A stretch of 64,000 nucleotides of DNA from Nephrocerus scutellatus (Eukaryota; Arthropoda; Insecta; Diptera; Pipunculidae), in NCBI GenBank assembly GCA_947095585.1, contig OX352762.1, positions 96,508,249 to 96,572,248 on the forward strand, given 5' to 3'. The number at the start of each line of letters is the position of its first letter. Within the stretch, counting starts at the first letter, position 1. Shown here in pieces: positions 11,356 to 21,702 of this stretch. Made by a program: the position numbers and the translations under genes. The notes beneath the pieces are model-generated. The model ran no database searches. It saw only the letters and a list, made by a program, of their open reading frames with translations, and was not told the DNA's origin.

Positions 11356-11571
11356 TCATTTTGATGACATTGGGGAGCCGGTGTATTTGCTGTTGATCTT
11401 ATTATTGATAGCGAAGGATCCAAACAGAATATCTTGACCATACCCTGCAAATTGAAGCCCTATTTTTTTTTTAGAAAATAACACAACTTCGAACTTTACG
11501 ATTCTTACTTTAATTAAAAATCCGACAAAAATCGCTAGGAGAACAAAGAATGAAACACTTGCGGCATCCAT
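11356..11571 (-). CDS. Possible small membrane-anchored ORF or first exon, unknown
   Basis: A 71-codon frame starts MDAASVSFFVLLAIFVGFLI, a convincing N-terminal hydrophobic segment (about residues 5-22) of signal or anchor type, followed by a basic stretch. Composition is less AT-driven than nearby random frames. The reading frame stops soon after and could instead be the first exon of a spliced gene, for example with a donor near GAAGGTTTGT at about 11343. No homologue was recognised. A ten-A run in the middle (about 11466) is unusual for coding sequence and weakens the call. Confidence 0.25.
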   Translation of the reverse strand: MDAASVSFFVLLAIFVGFLIKVRIVKFEVVLFSKKKIGLQFAGYGQDILFGSFAINNKINSKYTGSPMSSK

Positions 11572-12700
11572 GGCATAGGTGCATGCAGTTGGGAGTTGTA
11601 GTGATAAGAAAATTTTTAAATTTTTTGCATTTGAATTAACACCAACACTTACGGTTAACGGAAACAGAGTAGTAATTTTAGGAATTCTTTCAGGTTAAAT
11701 TTCATTTTCGAGGCAAATGTGTATGCGTATGTGTATGTGTATGTATAATTCGCTTCAAATGTTTCTGTTTTGTGTTTCCATAATTATCAGATGAAAAGAA
11801 CTGATAAAAGGCTTTCTTGTCTTATCTTGATCGAGATAACACACGAATAATAATAAAAATATACATACTCGTACAAACTTTCGGATTTCTACCTTTTAGT
11901 ATTTTATGAGTACTTGGCTTTATAAATTATACTAAATCAAACCTTGACTCTTGCAGGTTCATGATAAGCTTAGGTATGTGCTAAGTGCAATACAAAAACA
12001 ATCTTATCGTACAGACAGGCCCTTCTGTGAATGGACATTAATTTCACAAAAAAACCGACTTGTTGCTCATTAATTAATTACTTAATAACTAAGCAAATTT
12101 TATAAAACTAAACAATATTTATATATACATATATTTATTTATAAAGCGTCTTGTACAAACCTTGACCATCAACTTTCGATGTCCTTAAGGGTAAGGCTTC
12201 TGACCTTCCATTTGCTATTGAAATGTTGACCATCCATATTGTTACAATAGCACGCTAAGAAAGTTTTAAATATGAAATAATTTCTATAAATCAGTAAAGC
12301 AAAATGTTTTTAATATACTCTTATAAGTAGAAGGATAAATATTAAAAGGCAGATGTAAAAGCCCAAATAAAATCCAGACATTATCGCAGTTCTTCAGTTT
12401 TAAATTTGATTGCCTTATTTCATTCGATTTACTTCTGTCTGCCGAGGTTGTTGCACAACTGAAAATTTTCTATTAAACACTTTGAGCAACCATGCAAGTT
12501 TGTAAATCTTTCAAGTATTTACTTATATGAATAATGCCTACAAATATATGAAGTTATTTTGCATAATAAAATAAAATTGTAATAAATTCGAAAAAAGGCT
12601 ACAATTATGGGATTCTGTCAGAAGCTTTCTATGCTCGATAAGTGCTTTCGTAATTGTTCACACAGTATTAAGGACAGATTTTATAAAACTCCTACTGACT
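11572..12700. other. Non-genic stretch
   Basis: AT-rich sequence with a short GTATGTGTATG run near 11718-11743. I found no exon, transposase or RNA gene. Confidence 0.4.
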
Positions 12701-12739
12701 AGCAACTTGTTATTCAAGCCTAGGGAGACAATTGAATGC

Positions 12740-12955
12740 TTATGATGAGGTACTTTACTTTAACGAAATTTTGGGGTTAACCATACCTTCACCAGGATTC
12801 AATAATTTTTGGTCGTTACGAAATAATTTGTTTTGGTTTGCGATTTCTTTTAATAAATGCTTTTATATTAACTTGCCTTGTCTTTCTGTCGGTTTATATG
12901 TCATTCTGTCACGCTTTTTTCATTACAAATCTGTAAGTAAGTCTCGTACGCATTT
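12740..12955 (+). pseudogene. LINE 3' end relic next to minisatellite
   Basis: AATAAATGCTTTTATATTAA followed by TTGCC.TGT..TT...GG.TTATATGTCAT closely parallels 8405-8465, where the same segment follows a jockey-like LINE relic and also leads into GTCTTGAG repeats. The shared layout shows both are copies of one unit, LINE 3' end plus minisatellite. Confidence 0.55.
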
Positions 12956-13995
12956 TTGGGGTAGTACTTTTCAGGGGTCTTTTGGTGGTCTTCAGGTGGG
13001 GTTTGAGGTGAGTCCTGATGGGCCCTTCAGGTGGGTCTACAGGAGGTCTTGAGGGGGTTTAAAGAGGGTTTTGAGTGGGATGTTAATTGGCTTTTGGGGT
13101 AGTTTTGAGGGCGTCTTGAGATGATGTTAAGGAAGGTATTAAAGGTGTTACTTGAGGCAGTCTTGAGTGTGGTCTTGAGGGGGTCTTGAGGGGGGTTCTT
13201 AAAGGGTCTTGAAGGTGGTCTTAAGGCTGGTCTTGAGGGATTGAGGGCAGCTTGAGGGAGTCTTTAGATGGTATTTAGGGGCTTTTGTGGGGGTTTGAGG
13301 AGGGCTTGAGAGAGCCTTGAGTGGGGTTCTGTAGGGGGCCGTATCGTAGTATTGACGGAAACTTGGGGGGTTTGAGAGGGGTCTTGTGGGAGTTCTGAGT
13401 GGAGCTTTAGAGGTTGTTGAGGGAGCCTTAAGAAGTTATCAAGAGGGTCGTGAGTGGAACCTTATGGTGGTTTTTAGGTAGCTTGTGACTGTTTTGAGGT
13501 GGTCTTGAGAGAGTATTGGTGGGGGTAGCAGCGTGGTCTTAACAGGGTATTGAGGGAGTCTTTAGGTGGTCTTGAAGGGAGTCCCAAGGGGGTTTTGTGA
13601 GGATCTTTAGTGGCGTCTTGAAGGGGTCTTTAGTTGGTCTTGAGGTGATCTTGAGAGGATTTTGGGAGTGTCTTGAGTAGAGTCTTAAGAGGGTTTTGGA
13701 GGGGGGTCATAAGGGGGTTCAAAAGGGGACTTGAGCAGGTTTGAGAGGGTCTTGACTGTGGTCTCAGGAGGGTTTTGAGGGGTTATTAAGGGAATCTTGA
13801 GCAGGATCATGAGGGGGTTTTGAGAGTGGTTTTGAGAGGGTCGTGAGTGGAGTCTTAAGGTGGTCTTGAGAGAAATTTTAAGTGTTCTTGAGAGGGTCTG
13901 GAGGGAGTTTTGTGGGGATAATTAGTGGGTGTAGAGGGAGTCTTTAAGTGGCCTGGAGGGCATCTTGAGGGGATTTTGATAGGGTCGTGAGTGGA
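12956..13995. repeat. GTCTTGAGG minisatellite, ~1 kb, G-rich
   Basis: The plus strand is a long irregular array of GGTCTTGAGGGGGTCTTGAG-type units (about 10-30 bp each) with many GGG and GGGG runs and almost no C apart from the one in GTCTTGAG. Strand asymmetry is extreme. Such runs could fold as G-quadruplexes. A short outlier of the same repeat surrounds the SINE at 8470-8545 and 8848-8930. Confidence 0.85.
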
Positions 13996-14079
13996 GTATT
14001 GAGGGCACCCGAATACAAGGTGCGACAATCGAAGTGTTACTATTTCAAAAGGCTGTAATTTCGTCATTTATGAATATTT

Positions 14080-14159
14080 TAATAAAAATATTTTTTTCTT
14101 AGAATACACCCAAGAATCATTTTCCCAATTATTGTGCACGAATAATGGGATACCCTGTA
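14080..14159 (-). repeat. Right TIR of the Tc1/mariner-like transposon
   Basis: Read on the minus strand from 14159: TACAGGGTATCCCATTATTC, then GTGCACAATAATTGGGAAAA and TGATTCTTGGGTGTATTCTA. This matches the left end at 10253-10322 in opposite orientation, with TA outside both ends. The full span would be 3907 bp, far longer than a usual member, because repeats were inserted. Confidence 0.75.
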
Positions 14160-14161
14160 TA

Positions 14162-15540
14162 TTATGCATATTCAAGTATTTATCGCAATTTTTACCCGAT
14201 TGTTAGAGGTGCGGCCGGTAAGATAATCTTTAAATTCTGTGTCCATCAATTAAATTTTCAAGGCTGTTCGAATAGTGAAACAATTGTAATAAAAAGTACA
14301 TTCTATTTAAATGCATGAAAAAAACAAAGAGTATTGTAATTGCTAAGAGCTTGAATAAATAAGTGCTAATAGCAAAAAATCGGAATTTATCCAATCACTT
14401 AAGTTACGTTTATTGCTTAAAGCGAAGTTTCAAAAAAAGGTAAAAAAGAACGTTAGTAATTTTAAAGGCTTTTTCTAAAACCATTTTTTTGTGTGTGTTG
14501 GGGGATGATTCACTATCTCATACCTATTATACTTTGTAAGAAATTAGATCGAATGGATCCGCCTGTTCGCTAAGACTCATTGACGCGATAATAAGATTCA
14601 ATAAAATTTTCTGATAGAATGCGGACAAAGAGTTTGTTTTGAACAAACAACGACCTTGAACTATTCATTCATTTACTTGTTCTTCATAAAATTTTCAACT
14701 TTCAAAAAACGAAATTAATTTGAATAACAAAAAAAAATCCCAAATATAAAAAACGGAAATGGCTTTTAATAACCTATTTCTTAACTTGGGCTGTTTTGGG
14801 GATTGTTAACTGTAGCATTGAATGTCTAATTAGTTGATCTCAATTTTCAACACACCCACATCACACACCATGTTGAGTTATGTCACAATTACCCATTTCG
14901 TTTTTAACACACGTGAGTGATTAATTCTGTGAAGTAATTTGAATTACTCTACAAAAGCCCAAATACGATGCATTAATGCTATGTTCGCCTGCGTTCGTCT
15001 TAAGTTCTGTCCATGTCAACAAATAGCTCCCCTCAGACAGACGGGAAAGAGTGCTTAATTCATTCAAATGCTAATAAGTTGCTTTATTATTTAATTTGGT
15101 CGCACCTGCACTTTTTTCTTTGATGCCGAGGCAACACATCACAAATTCCGGATAAACAAATCCCCTTTGCAATTATGAATGAATGATACGGTTATTTATT
15201 TCAAGGTTTGATACAATTGTTTAGTTTTTATTTAATCATTTCTCGCGGTCAAGAAAGAAAATATTTTCACTTTTCAGATTGAGCACTGATTACATGGTAC
15301 GAGTACGAGTATACTCGTACAGAGTGACTTTTAATTTTTGTCGAAATTTAAATTCAAGCAATCTACCTGTATGAGTATGCGAGTTTGACTTTGGGGGAAA
15401 ATATGTAAATAGCAAACTAACGTAATTTTGGGTTATAATAATAATTGGGTCACGGCATTATTATCCGTCGATGTCATTTCATCAGGCAAGATTTAGACGA
15501 ATTTTTAAAATTATAGTATCCAACGGTGGATTAAGCAATA
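14162..15540. other. Non-genic stretch
   Basis: AT-rich DNA with no recognised exon or transposon domain. Several TACGAGTACGAGTATACTCG-like palindromic bits occur at 15296-15320. Confidence 0.4.
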
Positions 15541-15544
15541 ATTT

Positions 15545-16245
15545 GACGTCGAAAAAGAATTCACAAAGCTCAGAGCTTATGAAGAATTTGTTTGGCGGCG
15601 AAAGAAATCAGTCTGGAAGAAGAATATCGCCCGCATAATCTAACAATACAGAGAGCGAGGACGGCACCAGACACGGAATTTCTATCAAAGAGTGTGCAGT
15701 ATGATACAATTTACACCACGGTGCGCATACTGCAAATACAGGAGCACAAGAAAGAAAATATCACAACGTGCTTCGTGGTATAACTTATAAGATTATCTCC
15801 TCTATCCTTCAGAGCACGATAGCCCCTCATACGCTAAGGATGTGGCTTCATCTCCAGCAAATCAACAACTGATAACATTTTCACCCGTAGGCAGGCGATG
15901 GAAAAATGTCTTAGTGTTCAAAAATTCACTACAGCATCTGTTTATAGAATTCAAAGTCGCCTTTAAACTGCCACAAATAAACTGTACGACTATGCATATT
16001 GACCATAAGTCTAGTAAAGATATCCGTATCAAGTCCATTCAACATATTTAACGGGCTCCGTCGAGGGAATGGACTGGCTGTACAAGAAACTTTCACACAG
16101 AGAGCGTGAGCAGCAAGAAATATGGGGCTCCACATAAATCAGAGTAAAACAAAGTATACTGGTGGCGAGCAGAAAATCTTTTATGTAACGCAGTAGGAAC
16201 AATCCTCTATAAGTTCTTCCGGATACCGGCTTAAAAAATACGAAT
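15545..16245 (+). pseudogene. RTE LINE fragment, scrambled
   Basis: Segments align in order with the larger RTE copy: 15560-15740 with 19700-19860, 15785-15960 with 20250-20440, and 16000-16075 with 20555-20625. Large deletions and frameshifts separate them. Piece order is disturbed at the end: the segment GTACAAGAAACTTTC..AGAAAAT (16080-16183) precedes GGAACAATCCTCTATAAGTT, although in the intact copy it follows. No open frame survives. Confidence 0.8.
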
Positions 16246-17140
16246 GTTCTCAACAAAGTTGTTGCACTCGATATTTCTAAGGCATTTGACAGAGTCTGGC
16301 ATCAAGGTCTTTTGTCAAAAATGAATTCTATGAAATTAATAACGCCTTGCTTGATTGGACTAGTAACTACTTTTCTGATCGTTCAATCTAGGTCGTGTTT
16401 CAAATCCAATGTTCACCACATGAACGCCGTTGTTCCTCACGGCTCTGTTATGTCTCCGACACTCTTTCTGATTTTCATTAATGATCTCCTATCCACAACT
16501 TCTAATCCAATCCATTCTTTCGCTGACGACAGCACTCTTAGCTTTTCATATGATTTAACGCTTTCTGCACGACCCTCTTCGTCCCAAGTGGAACTTGAAC
16601 CACAACGTATGTTAAGCACGTTAATTTCTGACCTTGACAGCATAACAAGGTGGGGACTACGTAATAGAGTTGAATTTAACGCTTCTAAAACCCAATGCTG
16701 TCTTCTGTCGTCCAAGCATAATTTAATCCCCTACCTTTATCCATGAATGGTTCTTGCATAAAAAAAACTGAAAAACTCGCAACTCTCGGTATGTGCGTCA
16801 AGAACAAGCTTCGTTGGAACGACCACATATTTGCGTCGCCAAGAATACTGCGAAATGGTTATAATTGTAGGAATGTTTCCTGCTTGTCTCTGTTTTATCA
16901 CTTTTTCCACAAGCGGTGTTCAGAAGAAATATCCACATGCATCCCACCCGTTCTTGAACCCACCCATGTGGAATGAATTGCCCGATTCTGTGTTTCCGCA
17001 TTTGTATGATCTGCAGTCATTTAAGACACATGTGTATGTGTATAGACATCTCATATTTTCCTTTGCCTAATTTCCTAACGCCCACGCTGTGCTAAGCATT
17101 ATAAGGGTGCAAATCCCTTTAGCGTGTGTACATTATATAA
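16246..17140 (+). pseudogene. Jockey-like LINE fragment with 3' end
   Basis: The translation starts with VVALDISKAFDRVWHQGLLS (RT motif) at 16258 and continues in the frame 16312-16746 with a SVMSPTLFLIFINDLLSTTS segment and an intact SFADDSTLS catalytic motif. A C-terminal MWNELPDSVFPHLYDLQSF segment follows at 16968-17030. The 3' end has CCTAACGCCCACGCTGTGCT, a tail also found at 30567. Frameshifts at about 16300, 16746 and 16830 kill it. It is flanked by two near-identical ~104-bp RTE segments. Confidence 0.85.
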
Positions 17141-17175
17141 ACAAAACATGTCGATTTTAACATCATTGGAGCAAC

Positions 17176-17365
17176 CTAAAAGCTGTACAAGAAGCTTTCA
17201 CACAGAGAGCGTGAGCAGCAAGAAATATGGGGCTCCACATAAATCAGAGTAAAACAGAGTATACTGGTGGCGAGCAGAAAATCCATCAATGGTAATAAAA
17301 ACAGTGCAGCGCGAATTTGAATCAATTCTCTAGCTAGCTTGGGTCAATTTTACCAGCCGGTAAAT
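17176..17365 (+). pseudogene. RTE LINE fragment
   Basis: CTGTACAAGAAGCTTTCACA to GGCGAGCAGAAAAT (17179-17282) repeats 16080-16183 with about two differences. It continues with GCGCGAATTTGAA and CTTGGGTCAA.TTTACCAGCCG, matching 20899-20955 of the intact RTE copy. It is therefore the downstream part of the RTE relic that the jockey-like LINE interrupts. Confidence 0.8.
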
Positions 17366-17509
17366 GCATGACATCAATTTCAACTTTAATTTACAATGGC
17401 ACTCTTACAATTATTTAATGAACAATGCCAATTTGATTTCCGGGCATGCATATAGATACTTCCAGATTGTAGTTTTTTTAGAGGCGTTTTTATTAAAAAT
17501 ATTTTGCGG

Positions 17510-17645
17510 CCTACGTCTCTGCTCTTCAGAAGTCGAACTAGAACATCAGCGTATGATAAACTTTAATATTCAAGTAATACATCTAAATGCTGCCTTTTGT
17601 CATCGAAGAAAAACAAAAAATTCCAGCGCTTCTATTATCCATTAG
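17510..17645 (+). pseudogene. Small jockey-like LINE fragment
   Basis: The frame encodes SSEVELEHQRM and, after a gap, LNAAFCHRRKTKNSSAS, matching the SSSQVELEPQRMLS and NASKTQCCLLSSK region of the LINE at 16580-16720. It is a short orphan piece with an internal deletion. Confidence 0.6.
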
Positions 17646-17984
17646 TGACCACATAAAAAGGCCCAATTATAAGGACAGCACTATGCGCTCACATAGAATT
17701 ACTTTGCAATGATTTACTTGTGGCTTTTAGGGGCTAGTAAGATTTTATTCTCACGTACGTAAATGTAAAACTAGCCTTAGTTAATACATACATACGAGCA
17801 GCTGACACTCATTGTGTCATAGCTCCTGACTTTATCCACAACGTTTTATATTCCGATTAGCTCCTTCTTTAGTAATTTCCACGATTTCTAGACCATAAAT
17901 TCTTTTCCTTTCAAGCTCTGATGATGTTCTGCTTACCCAAAAATAGGCGCTGTTAGCTGAATCTTTTTTTTTTTTGTTAATTCT

Positions 17985-18240
17985 CTAATCGGAGAGACAC
18001 ATATGGGCAAAGCTTGAATAAAAACAGGATAATTTTGAAGACATTTTTATGGAAGCCTCTTGATCCTGGGGCCGGATTACTTTTAACTGTTATAGAAATT
18101 GTTATCACCGGAGAAACACATGTGTCTAAAGTTTAAATACAATCCGGTCCGGATCACTTCTAAATTTGTATAGAAAGTGTTGTTGATCGGAGATACACAT
18201 GTGTATAAAGTTTGAATAAAATCGAGCCTTAGAGAGTGAA
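17985..18240. repeat. Satellite units, inverted orientation
   Basis: Three units on the minus strand are recognised by GAGATACACATGTGTATAAA and GTTTGAATAAAATCG (18190-18225) and by diverged versions near 17990 and 18110. They are reverse complements of the 120-bp family at 1851-2420 and sit just upstream of the RTE element. Confidence 0.75.
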
Positions 18241-18516
18241 TCCATCACAAGATTATGCAACAAACCAACAAAAAATAAACAAACCCATCCGAACGGGAAG
18301 TTGTATGTTGAGAATATAATATGTTTTTAATGGTTTAAGCTTAACACAGAATGCTCTAGAATTGCATGTGGCCGTAACTATCTCTGACTGGTGGAAGTGC
18401 GGTCAAACCTCCACGTAGTGGCCGCTGGTAATTTTCTTCCAATGCAGGAAAAGCTGAATGATCGGGCTAGTCCCCGCAAAGTAAGGTTGGCGCGAGGCCA
18501 ATAACCTCACCTGTAA

Positions 18517-21045
18517 AAAATTATTATTACGGAACCCAAAATCAGCCTCGGATACACTGATAAACGACGACGACCACGGCAACGAAAACGGCTAAACGAT
18601 TTAAGAATTTTCTCATGGAACGTACGCTTACTGTATAAAGCTCGAGCTGCACAGCAGCTACCCGATACCCTGTCCAAATATAATGCTGACTTAACAGCAA
18701 TTCAGGAGATGCGGTGGACAGGGAATGGTGTCTTACAAAAATCAGAATATAACATTTATTACAGCTGTCATGCAAGACACCATGTGCTCGGGGTGGAGTT
18801 TCTAGTCAGAAAAAGAATGAAACCCACCGTTATCGGCTTTAATGCAGTTAATGAACGGCTATGCATCCTTCCCGTGCGGGGCAAATTTAACAACATAAGC
18901 CTCATAAACGTTCACGCACCTACAGAGGAATCCCCAGATGATGAAAAAGAAGAATTCTTTGAATCAGTCGAACGGGAACTCCATGCCTGCCCTCAGTATG
19001 ATGTAAAAATCATTCTGGGGGATATGAATGCTAAAATAGGTAGGGAGCCAGTATTCAGGCAGTACATTGGCACCCATAGCTTACACGAGAACACTAATGA
19101 CAATGGACAACGAGTCATAGAGATGGCAGCAAGCAATAATTTGGTCGTTGCGAGTACAAGGTTTGCGCGTAAAAATATCCACAAAGCCACCTGGGTATCT
19201 CCCGATGGAGCCACTCGCAACCAGATAGACCACGTGTTGATAGACCGCCGCCACAACCCGAACCTGATGACGGTACGAACGTACCGAGGTGCCAACGTCG
19301 ACTCGGACCACTATCTTGTTGGTATGGTGCTCCGAGCGCGGATTGCATCATCACGGAAGACTGCATCCGCGAATCAGATTCGAGTCAACACGGCTGCTCT
19401 TCGCAATAAAGAGACCAGAAAAAACTACGGTCAAGCGATAGGACTCGCCCTAAATGCAGGGAGAGGATGTCCTGGGGCTGAGATGTCGGGCGTACAAGAG
19501 AAATGGACACGCCTTAAGAATACTGTCATTAGTACTGCTGACTCCATCTTAGGCAGTTGTCGTAGAGATCGAAACGACTGGTTCGATGACGAATGTAAGC
19601 TAGCGACTGAACGTAAGAATGTTGCGTACCGAGCAATGCAGCAATCTCATAGAACGCGGGCACGCGAAGATGAATATAAAGAGCTCAGAAGATATGAAAA
19701 AACAGTTCTCCGAAGAAAGAAAGCAGCCTGGGAGAAGAATCTCGTCCGTGAACTGGAACACTACAGAGAGCAAGGACCGCACCAGGCGCGGAAGTTCTAC
19801 CAAAGGGTCCGCGGCATGACGCAATATACACCGCGTTGCACATACTGCAAGGACAAAGAGGGAAATCTGATCGCCGATCTTAAAGGCATCTTAGAGCGAT
19901 GGGAAGAGCACTTTCATGAGTTGCTAAATGGCCAGCTAACTGAGGAATTGGAGGCTCCACCAATGACCGAAGATCATACTATGCTGTCGCCACCAAGCAT
20001 AGTCGAAGTTAGCAGAGCGATAAATCGGCTCAAAAATAATAAGGCCCCGGGATCTGATAGGATCCCGGCGGAACTGATAAAAATAGGAGGCCCCACATTA
20101 CACCAAGCAATTCATGAAATAATAGTGCAAGTATGGGAAGAAGAAGTTATGCCAGAAGACTGGCGAAGAGGCATCCTGTGCCCCATACATAAGAAGGGAG
20201 ATATTACAAAATGCAGCAATTATCGTGGTATTACGTTGTTGAGTACCGCGTATAAGATTTTCTCCTCTATCCTTCAAGACAGGATAGCCCCATACGCTAA
20301 AGTCATCATTGGTCCATACCAGTGTGGCTTTATCGTAGGCAAATCAACAACTGATCAGATTTACACCCTAAGGCAGGTGATGGAAAAATGTCTAGAGTTT
20401 CAAAACTCACTACACCATATTTTTATAGACTTTAAAGCCGCCTACGATAGCATAGCCAGAGTAGAACTTTATAAAGCCATGAGAGAGTTCGGCATCCCAA
20501 ATAAACTGACACGACTATGTAGGTTGACCATGCCCAATGTTATAAGCCAAGTAAAAATATCCGGATCACTATCAAGCCCATTCAACATATATAACGGGCT
20601 CCGACAAGGGGATGGACTGGCTTGCGTCCTCTTCAACCTGGCGTTGGAGAAAATGATCCGAGACTCTGACGTAACGGTGAGAGGAACAATCCTCTTTAAA
20701 TCCATTCAGATACTGGCTTACGCAGACGATATTGACATCGTTGGTAGAAACCAAAGAACTGTACAGGAAGCTTTCATCCAAATAGAGCAGGCGGCACGAA
20801 ATCTGGGGCTGCACATAAATGAGAGCAAAACAAAGTACATGGTGGCCACGTCTGCGAGTAGAAGATCCAACATTGGTCCCTCAATTCAGATAGTGGAGCG
20901 CGAATTTGAAGTAGTGCAATCCTTTAACTATCTTGGGTCAACTATAGCAGCCGATAACAGCACGGAACCAGAAATACGCGCACGGTTGCTTAAAGCCAAC
21001 AAAGCCTACTATAGCCTGTCAAGACTCTTCAAATCCAGGAACTGA
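18517..21045 (+). CDS. RTE endonuclease-reverse transcriptase ORF
   Basis: The frame is open from 18517, although the first ATG is at 18709. Upstream codons already read as endonuclease (LRIFSWNVRLLYKARAAQQL at about 18601-18660, the N of the active site), so the original start lies upstream and is lost. Counting from 18709 there are 778 residues. The apurinic-type endonuclease spans residues 1-210 (IQEMRW just upstream/at start, LGDMNAKIG near 103, NQIDHVLID near 171). The reverse transcriptase spans about residues 430-700: SNYRGITLLS, FIDFKAAYD near 572, NGLRQGDGLA, and catalytic YADD near 671. It nicks target DNA and copies its RNA in place. A premature TGA ends it; the reading continues after the stop. 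Confidence 0.88.
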   Translation, partial: KIIITEPKISLGYTDKRRRPRQRKRLNDLRIFSWNVRLLYKARAAQQLPDTLSKYNADLTAIQEMRWTGNGVLQKSEYNIYYSCHARHHVLGVEFLVRKRMKPTVIGFNAVNERLCILPVRGKFNNISLINVHAPTEESPDDEKEEFFESVERELHACPQYDVKIILGDMNAKIGREPVFRQYIGTHSLHENTNDNGQRVIEMAASNNLVVASTRFARKNIHKATWVSPDGATRNQIDHVLIDRRHNPNLMTVRTYRGANVDSDHYLVGMVLRARIASSRKTASANQIRVNTAALRNKETRKNYGQAIGLALNAGRGCPGAEMSGVQEKWTRLKNTVISTADSILGSCRRDRNDWFDDECKLATERKNVAYRAMQQSHRTRAREDEYKELRRYEKTVLRRKKAAWEKNLVRELEHYREQGPHQARKFYQRVRGMTQYTPRCTYCKDKEGNLIADLKGILERWEEHFHELLNGQLTEELEAPPMTEDHTMLSPPSIVEVSRAINRLKNNKAPGSDRIPAELIKIGGPTLHQAIHEIIVQVWEEEVMPEDWRRGILCPIHKKGDITKCSNYRGITLLSTAYKIFSSILQDRIAPYAKVIIGPYQCGFIVGKSTTDQIYTLRQVMEKCLEFQNSLHHIFIDFKAAYDSIARVELYKAMREFGIPNKLTRLCRLTMPNVISQVKISGSLSSPFNIYNGLRQGDGLACVLFNLALEKMIRDSDVTVRGTILFKSIQILAYADDIDIVGRNQRTVQEAFIQIEQAARNLGLHINESKTKYMVATSASRRSNIGPSIQIVEREFEVVQSFNYLGSTIAADNSTEPEIRARLLKANKAYYSLSRLFKSRN

Positions 21046-21536
21046 ACCATAACATCCAAGCTGCTGATATATAAGACAATGGTCATACCAGTACTTACAT
21101 ATGGATCCGAGACTTGGGTGCTTAGCAAAAAGCATTCTGACCGCTTAGCCACGTTCGAGAGAAAAGTCTTACGGAGAATTGTTGGCCCCGTATGTGAGGA
21201 AGGACGATTCCGGAGACTCTATAATGATGAGATCTACGAGCGTTACCGCGATGTCGACATCCTGAAGAAAATTAAGCTCGGTAGGCTCCGGTGGGCAGGA
21301 CACCTAGCTCGCATGAGCGAAGAGGATCCTGCTCGGAAAGTAGTAGTAGTAGTAGTAGTAGTAGTTGCAGTAGGATTTATGGAACACGACAGCGAGGCCG
21401 GCCAAGCCTACGCTGGAAGGATGGCGTAGACCAGGACGCTCAGAGTTTAGGGATGCCAAACTGGATGACATCGGCTCGAAATCGGGACCGTTGGAGAGAC
21501 TTTTTGCGGGAGGCCAGGACCGGACACCGGTTGTAG
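21046..21536 (+). pseudogene. RTE ORF C-terminal part beyond the stop
   Basis: The reading resumes in frame after the stop (21046-21337) with YKTMVIPVLTYGSETWVLSK and LGRLRWAGHLARMSEED, a C-terminal block conserved in RTE-type elements. After the (AGT)n tract at 21338-21364 the sense moves to another frame with RGRPSLRWKDGVDQDAQSLG and DRWRDFLREARTGHRL, then a natural TAG at 21534-21536. One stop and one repeat-driven frameshift are the only clear disablements. Confidence 0.85.
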
Positions 21537-21702
21537 AGCCAAATATGATGATGAAATACAGCCACACAACCATTTTTCTTGTTCCTTTTTTCGTATTGCA
21601 ATTAATTCTATGAACTTGTGTATAATATACGCTTGGGAAATATGTACTCGAAAATCGCAGCTACGAGGGTTGCTCGATACCTGTACAAATATAATATTGC
21701 AC

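Larger units (their letters stand above)
18350..21562 (+). mobile_element. RTE-clade LINE, almost full length
   Basis: The copy runs from a GC-richer 5' region (about 18350-18516) through one endonuclease-RT coding region to a 3' end reading GAGCCAAATATGATGATGAA at 21535-21554. It has the RTE hallmarks: single ORF, no RNase H, a very short 3' UTR and a short simple-repeat tail. Two lesions are visible in the coding region. One is a TGA at 21043-21045 just before the C-terminal ITSKLLIY segment. The other is an (AGT)n expansion at 21338-21364 that shifts the frame of the last ~60 codons. Older scrambled copies of the same family lie at 15545-17365 and 51915-52910. Confidence 0.88.
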
